Under the pieces are notes generated by a model, which saw only the letters and a program-made list of their open reading frames with translations, did no database searches and had not been told where the DNA came from. From Bacteroidales bacterium (GTDB taxonomy: Bacteria; Bacteroidota; Bacteroidia; Bacteroidales; Paludibacteraceae), in contig CAAGHA010000057.1 in assembly GCA_900769555.1 (NCBI GenBank), forward strand, positions 1 to 5,091: a stretch of 5,091 bases of DNA, given 5' to 3'. Positions 1 to 5,091 of this stretch are shown here, in pieces. Positions within the stretch are counted from its first letter, which is position 1, and each line of letters begins with the position of its first letter. A program made the translations under genes and the position numbers.

Positions 1-147
1 AGATATTTCTTATGGGCAGAGCGTGGTTATCCAATGGATGAGCGTTCTCATCAATCTACTGTTGTCAATGTGGTTTTACCACCTGTTGAAGAGCCTTCTG
101 AAGAAGTTAGAGAGGCTTTAAGAGCAAAATATAATTTTCAAGGTTAA
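1..147 (+). CDS. 3' end of an unrecognised gene (partial)
   Basis: An open frame runs from the first base to a TAA at 145-147 and gives the last 48 residues of a protein whose start lies outside the window. The tail reads RYFLWAERGYPMDERSHQST, followed by a Val/Pro-rich stretch (VVNVVLPPVEEP) and a charged helix-like end. I do not recognise the family. A short basic/acidic C-terminus like this is seen in phage small terminase subunits, but that is only a weak resemblance and I make no functional call. The frame is supported by its uninterrupted reading, balanced amino-acid composition and the strong terminator about 70 bases beyond the stop, which marks it as the last gene of its transcription unit. 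Confidence 0.6.
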   Translation, partial: RYFLWAERGYPMDERSHQSTVVNVVLPPVEEPSEEVREALRAKYNFQG

Positions 148-219
148 ATCATCAAATTTTATAAAAATGTGTTTTATCGTTGTAATTAGAGTAAATCGTA
201 ATACTCTCAATTTTATTTC

Positions 220-260
220 GGGGGTTTGTTGTTATTCCAACAACAAACCCCCTCTCTTTT
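220..260 (+). terminator. Strong intrinsic terminator
   Basis: A perfect 14-bp stem (220-233 GGGGGTTTGTTGTT pairing with 239-252) closes a 5-base ATTCC loop and is followed by TCTCTTTTTG and a second T-run near 265-270. It ends transcription of the gene stopping at 147 and insulates the next gene. On the opposite strand the bases after the stem are A-rich rather than T-rich, so it acts mainly on the plus strand. Confidence 0.95.
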
Positions 261-359
261 TGTATTTTTTAAGATAATTTAAGTCTTATTAGTTTGATGT
301 TATAGAAATATGATGTCAAAAAATTATGATGGCATAAAATCAAAAATTTTCATTTTTAC

Positions 360-388
360 TTGATTTATTTTCTGAAATCGTTTATACT
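360..388 (+). promoter_or_regulatory. Sigma-A-type promoter for the fusion methyltransferase gene
   Basis: The -35 box TTGATT (360-365) and -10 box TATACT (383-388) are separated by exactly 17 bp, each one or two bases off consensus. Transcription would begin near 395, leaving a leader of about 30 bases before the ATG at 425. The upstream stretch 289-358 is very AT-rich, with short repeated ATGATG words (near 310 and 327) that might be an UP element or operator; this is not established. Confidence 0.8.
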
Positions 389-424
389 GGAAGTGTAGAT
401 AAAGAATAAAAAGTGGGTATAAAA

Positions 425-2455
425 ATGAAAGTTGTATTAAGCGGTGCTTCAGGAGAATATTTTGACTTATCAGATAAGCTGAAAAAGAAATTGAAAAATA
501 ATATAGTTAAATACCTTTTGTCGTGTGAGATAGATGACAGCGAGTTTCGTATGGATATAAAAGTTGATGATGGGTTTGGACTTATAGCAACAGAGGCTTG
601 TTTGGAATATGTGAAATTAACGGGTATTAGTGATTATCGTATTGTTTTCTTCTGTGTTTATAGGGAAGAATTTGAAGAATTGTCAGATGAGATAAAACAG
701 TATTATGCAGATAAAGTAGAATTCTTAAAGGCTCAAGGGTTAAATGAGTATGGTGGTATAGCACATGTTACAGATAATACTCGTGGTTGGGGTTCAAGAA
801 ATGCAAATATAACAGATTATAAAAATTCATTTACAAATTGTTGTTGTAGGCATATTGATTCAAGAGACAGTCTTATAACTTATTTAGATAAAGAGAGCAA
901 AAAAGATAAACTTTTATATAGAATACTTGACAGATTTGATGTTACAGAGACCAAGAAAGGCATTGTAGACCTTTACGCAGCATCTAACAGTTTATATGAC
1001 AATTCTGATTATGCGGGTATAAGAAAACAGAAGAACTCATCTAAATACTATTATCGTATAAATATTAAGTTGCCAGATGGTACTCCCATAAATATAGAAA
1101 AGGGTTCTTTCTTTACAGCAGAAGAAGCAAATAAAGCCCGTAGAAAGCATCTTATTTCACTTACAACACAAGATTGTGAAAATGCAGATAAAACAGTAGA
1201 TGAAGTTTTTAATGAGTTTATCTCCATAGTTTGTAAGGATAAGGTAAGTTTAGAAAAGAAGTATTTATCGTATTATACTTCCCGTATCAAAGATACAATG
1301 GGTAATCTTAAAATAGGAGAAACAAAGGGAGAGTTAGACAGATTATACAACTTGCTGACAAATTATAAGGTTAAGGATAATCGTAGTAAAGGTAATAGTG
1401 TAACACTCTCCAAAGGGTATGTATCTGGTTTAAGAGCAATGCTTTGTAATTTGTTTGATTATGCTTATAATATGAAATATATCAGTTCTCATCCTATGTA
1501 TGCTCTGCCATCTAAATGGTGGCGTGAAACTCCTGTAAAATCAGAAAAAAAGTTATCTTCAAAAAAGCAAGGGTATATTGAACCTTTTATTGCTTATTGG
1601 GGAAATAAATATAAACTCCTACCTGAAATATTTAAGTTATTTCCCAAAAACATTGAGGAGCTTAACTTCATTGACCTTTTTGGTGGTGCGGCTACGGTTT
1701 CTATAAATGTTAAGGCAAAGCGTATTTTGATTAATGAAAGTAATAAATTCCTTGTTGGTATATATAAAGCATTATCAGTAACACCACCCAAAGATGCTTG
1801 GTCTTTGGTTCAAGAAATAATTGATAAGTATGGTCTTAATGCTACTGATGATAAAGCCTACGAGAGATGTCGGACTGAATACAATGAAATTCCTTATGAA
1901 GAACGTGTTGAAAAATATTGGTATTGGGGCGTGGCTCTTGTTTATCACAGTTTTAATACATCAACGGTCAATCACAATAGTAAGGATGGGTTTAACTCCT
2001 CTTTTGGTAGGCAAAAGGTTAATGTGAAACGTGCTAAAGAGAAATTCCTATCTTTTGCAAAGAAATTGTATGAAGATGATTATAGTTTTCATACAAACCA
2101 TTATAAATATATGACACGTGAGGGTATGGAGAGAAATGAAATATTTTTCTATGCTGACCCACCATATTATGCCAGCACTGCTTCCTATAATAAGTTTTGG
2201 GGAGAAGAAGATGAATATGAATTATATGAGTTTTTGGAAAGTTGTCATAGACAAGGTATAAGGTGGATGTTGTCTAATGTTACTCATAATAATGGTAAAG
2301 AAAACCCAATTCTTATAGAATGGATTGAAAAAATCAAGGTAAAGTATAAAGGTGTTTTTCATATTTATTACTTAAGCAGAGATTATAGCAGAAGTAATTA
2401 TAATAGAAAAGATGAGGGTAAGACGGTTGAAATAGCCATTACCAACTATGAATAA
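425..2455 (+). CDS. Fusion protein: SLOG/DUF1273-like domain + integrase-type DNA-binding domains + D12 (Dam-type) adenine DNA methyltransferase
   Basis: The predicted protein has 676 residues in three parts. Residues 1-160 resemble the YpsA/DUF1273 SLOG fold: a beta-strand VVLSGASG start, DDGFGLIATEACLEYV near 48-63, a SDEIKQYYADKVEFL segment and a DSRDSLITYLD strand near 145-155. Residues ~192-246 (GIRK...YYYRINIKLPDGT...FFTAEEANKARRKH) look like the AP2-like arm-binding domain of tyrosine integrases. Residues ~255-358 look like their SAM-like core-binding domain, ending in the typical ISSHP. No integrase catalytic domain follows. Instead residues 383-676 form a D12-class adenine-N6 methyltransferase: PFIAYWGNKYKLLPE (AdoMet region, 387-401), DLFGGAATV (417-425), DPPYY catalytic motif (578-582), and the family's C-terminal EIAITNY. 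The expected reaction is transfer of methyl from AdoMet to adenine in DNA, often at GATC in this class; the true target is unknown. ATG 425 was chosen because AAGTGGGT (411-418) sits 6 bases upstream; GTG 413 in frame lacks such a site. The methyltransferase call is firm, the integrase-like part fairly firm, SLOG moderate. Confidence 0.9.
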   Translation: MKVVLSGASGEYFDLSDKLKKKLKNNIVKYLLSCEIDDSEFRMDIKVDDGFGLIATEACLEYVKLTGISDYRIVFFCVYREEFEELSDEIKQYYADKVEFLKAQGLNEYGGIAHVTDNTRGWGSRNANITDYKNSFTNCCCRHIDSRDSLITYLDKESKKDKLLYRILDRFDVTETKKGIVDLYAASNSLYDNSDYAGIRKQKNSSKYYYRINIKLPDGTPINIEKGSFFTAEEANKARRKHLISLTTQDCENADKTVDEVFNEFISIVCKDKVSLEKKYLSYYTSRIKDTMGNLKIGETKGELDRLYNLLTNYKVKDNRSKGNSVTLSKGYVSGLRAMLCNLFDYAYNMKYISSHPMYALPSKWWRETPVKSEKKLSSKKQGYIEPFIAYWGNKYKLLPEIFKLFPKNIEELNFIDLFGGAATVSINVKAKRILINESNKFLVGIYKALSVTPPKDAWSLVQEIIDKYGLNATDDKAYERCRTEYNEIPYEERVEKYWYWGVALVYHSFNTSTVNHNSKDGFNSSFGRQKVNVKRAKEKFLSFAKKLYEDDYSFHTNHYKYMTREGMERNEIFFYADPPYYASTASYNKFWGEEDEYELYEFLESCHRQGIRWMLSNVTHNNGKENPILIEWIEKIKVKYKGVFHIYYLSRDYSRSNYNRKDEGKTVEIAITNYE

Positions 2456-2461
2456 AAACAA

Positions 2462-2499
2462 AGGAAACTGCCTATTTATCAGCAGTTTCCTATCTTTTT
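2462..2499. terminator. Bidirectional intrinsic terminator between convergent genes
   Basis: A perfect 10-bp stem, AGGAAACTGC (2462-2471) with GCAGTTTCCT (2482-2491), surrounds a 10-base loop. On the plus strand ATCTTTTT follows; on the minus strand the stem is followed by TTGTTTTTATT. It therefore can end both the methyltransferase fusion gene (stop at 2455) and the recombinase gene (stop at 2498-2500). The plus-strand T-run overlaps the recombinase stop codon, so the arrangement is very compact. Confidence 0.9.
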
Positions 2500-4252
2500 A
2501 ATGTGTATATTCTATCATCCATATAAACCTACACTGATACTCTAAACAGTGTGTACTGTTGTTAGTGTTGGTGTAGGTTTGTTCCAAACCTACATTTTCA
2601 CTGTTATTCTGCACTTCCTCAATAGTTTTAGTTCTATTTCTTCCTTTACCTTTTGGCGGTTCAGGTGGTAAAAATATGCCTGAAAGGTTGATTGGAAATT
2701 GTAAATCATAGAGGTCGTCATCTACATTAAAGTAAACATATATTTCTTCTTTGCTCTTAACTCGTATTTCCTTTATTATCTTCTTCAAGTCAGCATTTTC
2801 TATATTTTCAGAAAAGTTAAAGTCATTAAATCGTTCCAAAAACTCTTCCAAATTATTCCTAACCATATTAGTTACTTCGCGTGTTCTATCTGTTTGATGT
2901 AATGAAAAGTTAAGTTTTTCTAATTCCTTGTTAATGGGTGTCATATCATGTTCTGCTTCTTCCATAGAGATAAGACCTTTAACAGCAAGGGTTTTTAATC
3001 TATTTCTTTCTTCATTCAATTCATTTATGCTGTCCTTTAACTCATCTATGTCAAATCCAGAAGTTTCTTGAATATATTGTTGTATGAGTTTTTGACATTT
3101 GCTTTCTATTATCTGGAAAAAGTTTTCTTTATCTTGAATTAGATAGTTAAATAGGTTGTTTAACCCCTCTTTTAACCAATCTTCCTCAATTCTTATATAC
3201 TCTGCATTACATCTCTCTGTGCCATAAGCACTTCTTTTAGAGCATGTCCACCATACCTTCATTGGTCTGTTTTCAGAATAACGCTTTTGTGTGCGTCTGT
3301 AAGAAAAACCACAACTATCACATTTAATTAAATTAGAGAATAGGTGCTTATCACTTCTTCTCATACCTGTTTCATCACCTTTTTTAGTTGCAGTCGGAAA
3401 CAGTTTTGCATTTTCAACCATTAGTTTTTGTGCTTTCTCAAATTGCTCATCTGATATAATTCTAAATTCAGGTCTTTCAGTTATATACCATTTTTCTTCG
3501 GGTATTTGTAATCTTTCTGTTGTATAAATATCTATAGTTGCTTCTTTACCATTGATTACAAGACCTGTATATAATCTGTTTCGTAATAACATGCCAACAG
3601 TGTGTTGTGACCAATTATAGTTGGGTTGTCCATCCTTTTTCTTTTTAGTTTGAACTTTATTCTCATATAGAAGTTTAGATATACGGGCCATACCCCAACC
3701 TTCTTCTGTATATAGGTCAAATATTCTTTTTACCCAATAGCTCTCTGTTTCATTTGGTACTAATGTGTATTTATCAATTCTGTCATATCCAAAAACAAAA
3801 TTAGGTACAATACCTCTCTCTTTACTCATCTTTTTGCTGAACTTAACTCTCTCACTTATTTTTTGACTTTCTTGCTCAGCAACCATTGCCATCAAATTAA
3901 GGGTGAAGGTATCTATATCTTTTCCCTCACCCATATTAACCAGATGTAATTGTATTCCTAAATTTTTAAGTTCTCTGGAAACTATAATAAAATCCAAAGT
4001 ATTTCTGAACAATCTGCTGATGTCTTTGACATAAAGTTTTTCAAATTTATGTGCTCTTGCTGCTTTAAGCATATTGTTCAGTTCTTTTCTATTTTTCATT
4101 TTAGTGGCAGATTTACCTCTGTCACTATATATTTTAATCAGTTCATCCCCTCTACTGACAACGTATTTTTCAAAATACTCTGTTTGGTTTTCCAGCGAAG
4201 GTAATTGTTCTTCCTTACTTGTAGAAACTCTGACGTATGCTACTGCTCTCAT
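2498..4252 (-). CDS. Large serine recombinase (site-specific integrase/transposase)
   Basis: The protein has 584 residues, within the usual span of large serine recombinases such as TndX/TnpX relatives. Resolvase-type catalytic domain at ~2-148: YVRVST near the N-terminus gives catalytic Ser10 and Arg8, and ISRLFRNT supplies Arg80 and Arg83, followed by the long E-helix (TLNLMAMVAEQESQKISERV). The 'Recombinase' DNA-binding domain follows at ~150-280 (GYDR..., RISKLLYENKV, VGMLLRNRLYTG). A zinc ribbon has Cys311, Cys314, Cys337 and Cys348, and a Glu/Leu/Asn-rich coiled coil lies at ~402-452, as expected for the synapsis-controlling module. It would cut and rejoin two attachment sites through a 5'-phosphoserine link, integrating or excising an element. 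Start choice: ATG 4252 has AAGGAG (4263-4268) 10 bases upstream; the in-frame TTG at 4258 is only 4 bases from it. The last ~45 residues (after PPEPPKGKGR) are Asn/Thr-rich and lie over a palindromic DNA cluster. All key residues are intact, so it looks active. Confidence 0.95.
   Translation of the reverse strand: MRAVAYVRVSTSKEEQLPSLENQTEYFEKYVVSRGDELIKIYSDRGKSATKMKNRKELNNMLKAARAHKFEKLYVKDISRLFRNTLDFIIVSRELKNLGIQLHLVNMGEGKDIDTFTLNLMAMVAEQESQKISERVKFSKKMSKERGIVPNFVFGYDRIDKYTLVPNETESYWVKRIFDLYTEEGWGMARISKLLYENKVQTKKKKDGQPNYNWSQHTVGMLLRNRLYTGLVINGKEATIDIYTTERLQIPEEKWYITERPEFRIISDEQFEKAQKLMVENAKLFPTATKKGDETGMRRSDKHLFSNLIKCDSCGFSYRRTQKRYSENRPMKVWWTCSKRSAYGTERCNAEYIRIEEDWLKEGLNNLFNYLIQDKENFFQIIESKCQKLIQQYIQETSGFDIDELKDSINELNEERNRLKTLAVKGLISMEEAEHDMTPINKELEKLNFSLHQTDRTREVTNMVRNNLEEFLERFNDFNFSENIENADLKKIIKEIRVKSKEEIYVYFNVDDDLYDLQFPINLSGIFLPPEPPKGKGRNRTKTIEEVQNNSENVGLEQTYTNTNNSTHCLEYQCRFIWMIEYTH
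2525..2594. repeat. Cluster of three complementary AAACCTACA copies inside the recombinase 3' end
   Basis: AAACCTACA occurs at 2525-2533 and 2586-2594, and its complement TGTAGGTTT at 2572-2580. The last two form a 10-bp stem with a TTC loop (2572-2581/2585-2594). The first can pair instead over 10 bp (2525-2534/2571-2580). Two further small palindromes lie between: ACACTG (2531-2536) with CAGTGT (2547-2552), and ACAGT/ACTGT (2546-2550/2555-2559). The structures are exact by reading; their role is unknown. Confidence 0.7.
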
Positions 4253-4262
4253 ATTCAATAAA

Positions 4263-4268
4263 CTCCTT
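4263..4268 (-). promoter_or_regulatory. Ribosome binding site of the serine recombinase
   Basis: The minus strand reads AAGGAG here. It lies 10 bases before ATG 4252 and 4 bases before TTG 4258. Four bases is too close for normal initiation, so this site favours ATG 4252 as the start. Confidence 0.75.
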
Positions 4269-4295
4269 GTAACATCTGTTTAACCTTACAAATGT

Positions 4296-4324
4296 ATTAT
4301 AGCAGATTTGATTAGCATCGTCAA
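4296..4324 (-). promoter_or_regulatory. Near-consensus sigma-A promoter of the serine recombinase
   Basis: On the minus strand TTGACG (4324-4319) and a perfect TATAAT (4301-4296) are separated by 17 bp. Transcription would start near 4289 and leave a ~37-base leader. It lies in the gap between the small upstream gene (stop at 4350) and the recombinase, so the recombinase can be made independently of that gene. No terminator is visible between them, so read-through from upstream is also possible. Confidence 0.9.
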
Positions 4325-4349
4325 TTATTTTTGGAATTTATGTTTATAT

Positions 4350-4556
4350 TTAATCATTTTTATGTAATTCGGTAATGGCTGTATAAACCAATGTTCTTGC
4401 TATTCCATCTGCTAACGCTTCCCTTATCAGTAAAAGCATTTCGGGTGTTATTGATTTTGATACAGCACATTCCTTGTCCTGCATCTTTTCACCACCTTGA
4501 CTATTCTTATACTGACAATCTATGAGAGTACAATCCTTATTATTCTTATTTAACAT
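4350..4556 (-). CDS. Small protein of unknown function upstream of the recombinase
   Basis: A short open frame on the recombinase strand ends with TAA at 4352-4350. From ATG 4556 it gives 68 residues starting MLNKNNKDCTLIDCQYK; AGGTGG (4564-4569) lies 7 bases upstream, better placed than anything before the outer ATG at 4574. A second in-frame ATG at 4484 has AAGGTGG (4492-4498) also 7 bases upstream and gives a 44-residue form, MQDKECAVSKS followed by the helical ITPEMLLLIREALADGIA. The C-terminal ~33 residues look like two helices. There is no signal peptide or membrane segment, and three Cys occur in the first half. I do not recognise the family. Small genes beside large serine recombinases sometimes encode recombination directionality factors or regulators, so this is a candidate by position only. 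Confidence 0.65.
   Translation of the reverse strand: MLNKNNKDCTLIDCQYKNSQGGEKMQDKECAVSKSITPEMLLLIREALADGIARTLVYTAITELHKND
4492..4498 (-). promoter_or_regulatory. Internal ribosome binding site giving a second start in the small gene
   Basis: The minus strand reads AAGGTGG, 7 bases before ATG 4484. It is as strong as, or stronger than, the site at 4564-4569 serving ATG 4556. Either the true start is the inner one (44 residues) or both forms are made. Confidence 0.6.
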
Positions 4557-4609
4557 ATATTTTCCACCTGACATTAAGTACTCGAATTTTGCAATTCTGT
4601 ACTCTCATA
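4521..4609. repeat. 12-bp perfect inverted repeat spanning the small gene's start
   Basis: TATGAGAGTACA (4521-4532) and TGTACTCTCATA (4598-4609) are exact reverse complements separated by 65 bases. In the minus-strand transcript the pair would enclose the ATG 4556 and its ribosome binding site, leaving the inner start at 4484 outside. GTACTC also recurs at 4578-4583. It could be a protein-binding operator pair or an RNA stem; sequence alone does not decide. Confidence 0.6.
4564..4569 (-). promoter_or_regulatory. Ribosome binding site for ATG 4556 of the small gene
   Basis: The minus strand reads AGGTGG, 7 bases before ATG 4556. It falls inside codons that follow the outer ATG 4574, which has no comparable site, so 4556 is preferred over 4574. 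Confidence 0.6.
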
Positions 4610-4613
4610 TAGG

Positions 4614-4673
4614 TAAATGCTATGATATATGCCTAAATAAGTATCGTATATGTAAATAGTATGCCTATATATG
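4614..4673. repeat. Three degenerate ~20-bp direct repeats in the divergent control region
   Basis: Three units begin with TAAAT at 4614, 4634 and 4653 and end with TATATG at about 4631, 4652 and 4673. They share the form TAAAT-(2-3)-TAT(G/C)-(2-4)-TATATG with a 19-20 base period, close to two helical turns. TATGCCTA is also repeated at 4628 and 4660. CATATAGG (4606-4613) and CCTATATATG (4664-4673) frame the block as near-inverted ends. The block lies between two divergent genes and looks like a regulator or recombination-factor binding array. AT-rich composition makes some chance similarity likely. Confidence 0.4.
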
Positions 4674-4735
4674 CTGTTACAAGAGTTTTCATAAATCTCA
4701 ACAAAACTAAAGAATAAATACTGGGTATATTTTTG

Positions 4736-4764
4736 TTGACTTTAGGTTTGGTATACGGTATCAT
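4736..4764 (+). promoter_or_regulatory. Sigma-A-type promoter for the right-hand gene
   Basis: TTGACT (4736-4741) and TATCAT (4759-4764) are 17 bp apart, each one base off consensus. Transcription would start near 4771, about 25 bases before ATG 4796. The spacer contains the palindrome GTATAC (4751-4756), and GGTATA occurs at both 4724 and 4750, which might be operator half-sites. Confidence 0.8.
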
Positions 4765-4795
4765 CAGTACACTAATAATGAAAGGTGGTTTTGAT

Positions 4796-5091
4796 ATGGT
4801 AATTGCCAGAGAAAACAAAGAACAAAAACAAGTCAATATCTATTTCATAACAGATGATATGGATACAGTATGTCAATCAGACCTTTATGAAAAAGAGGTC
4901 AAAAGGTTTAGTGAATCGGGATACACAATAAATTCTTTTATTTTCCCAGCCTATTCTGCTTTACCTGCTAATGTTCAAGAACTTTATAATGATGCTTACT
5001 TTAATAAAGCCATATTAGATAGCTTTGTTGGTAATGGTGCAGATGTAACATTATGGGATAGTATTTGTCAGGTTGTCAAACAGCGTATAGA
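4796..5091 (+). CDS. 5' part of an unrecognised gene, running off the right edge (partial)
   Basis: An open frame of 98 complete codons starts at ATG 4796 and is still open at the window end. AAAGGTGG (4781-4788) lies 7 bases upstream, which favours this start over the in-frame ATG at 4778, which would lie only about 7 bases from the predicted transcription start. The protein begins MVIARENKEQKQ, then a hydrophobic strand VNIYFIT followed by an acidic DDMD, a helix with EKEVKRF, a second strand INSFIFPAY, and helices near ELYNDAYFNKAIL and WDSICQVVKQ. This alternating strand/helix order suggests an alpha/beta Rossmann-like N-terminus. I do not recognise the family and see no signal peptide or membrane segment. 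It is transcribed away from the small gene and the recombinase, sharing their control region. Confidence 0.85.
   Translation, partial: MVIARENKEQKQVNIYFITDDMDTVCQSDLYEKEVKRFSESGYTINSFIFPAYSALPANVQELYNDAYFNKAILDSFVGNGADVTLWDSICQVVKQRI

Noticed and set aside
188..207. Small hairpin AGAGTA/TACTCT just before the terminator at 220
   Set aside because: Only 6 bp with an 8-base loop in AT-rich DNA and no T-run; it is within what chance would give.
1594..1791. Minus-strand open frame of 65 codons
   Set aside because: It lies wholly inside the methyltransferase domain on the opposite strand, with no ribosome binding site or promoter of its own.
1821..2027. Plus-strand open frame of 68 codons
   Set aside because: It is a different frame of the methyltransferase domain, where the main frame has clear family motifs on both sides.
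4074..4283. Plus-strand open frame of 69 codons
   Set aside because: It is antisense to the conserved catalytic N-terminus of the serine recombinase and runs through that gene's ribosome binding site.
4606..4673. Possible CRISPR array
   Set aside because: The units are only ~20 bases, degenerate and adjacent, with no unique spacers and no cas genes nearby.
4633..4836. Minus-strand open frame of 67 codons resembling a membrane protein
   Set aside because: It crosses the divergent promoter and the start of the right-hand gene, has no ribosome binding site, and its hydrophobic look comes from reading AT-rich DNA in antisense.

Overview
This is an AT-rich window with strong sigma-A-type promoters at exact 17-bp spacing, Shine-Dalgarno sites of the AGGTGG/AAGGAG kind, T-tract hairpin terminators and a large serine recombinase. 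Together these suggest a low-GC Bacillota host, probably a Clostridia-like anaerobe, and a mobile or accessory region such as a prophage, integrative element or conjugative transposon. That assignment is inference; nothing here names a species.

Left part: positions 1-147 are the 3' end of a plus-strand gene that enters from the left, closed by a very strong intrinsic terminator (220-260). The gap 148-424 holds that terminator and then a clear promoter (360-388) for the main gene; I see no other gene in it. The main gene (425-2455, plus) encodes about 676 residues and looks like a three-part fusion. It has an N-terminal YpsA/DUF1273-like SLOG domain, a middle section that looks like the arm-binding and core-binding halves of a tyrosine integrase with no integrase catalytic domain, and a complete-looking D12-class (Dam-type) adenine DNA methyltransferase.

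Middle part: a bidirectional terminator (2462-2499) separates this gene from a convergent large serine recombinase (2498-4252, minus). The recombinase has a resolvase catalytic domain, recombinase domain, zinc ribbon and coiled coil. It has its own near-consensus promoter (4296-4324). Upstream on the same strand is a very small gene (4350-4556) with two well-placed ribosome binding sites and two candidate starts. The 3' end of the recombinase gene carries a cluster of mutually complementary repeats.

Right part: the divergent control region (4557-4795) holds a 12-bp inverted repeat around the small gene's start and three degenerate ~20-bp repeats. It also holds a consensus-spaced promoter driving an unrecognised plus-strand gene (4796 onward) that runs off the right edge.

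The recombinase plus the small gene look like the integration/excision module of an element, and the fusion methyltransferase looks like cargo or an element-borne DNA-modification gene. By hand scan, the tetranucleotide GATC, the usual target of Dam-type enzymes, does not occur at all in the 5091 bases, although ATC occurs about 80 times. This suggests selection around GATC methylation or restriction.
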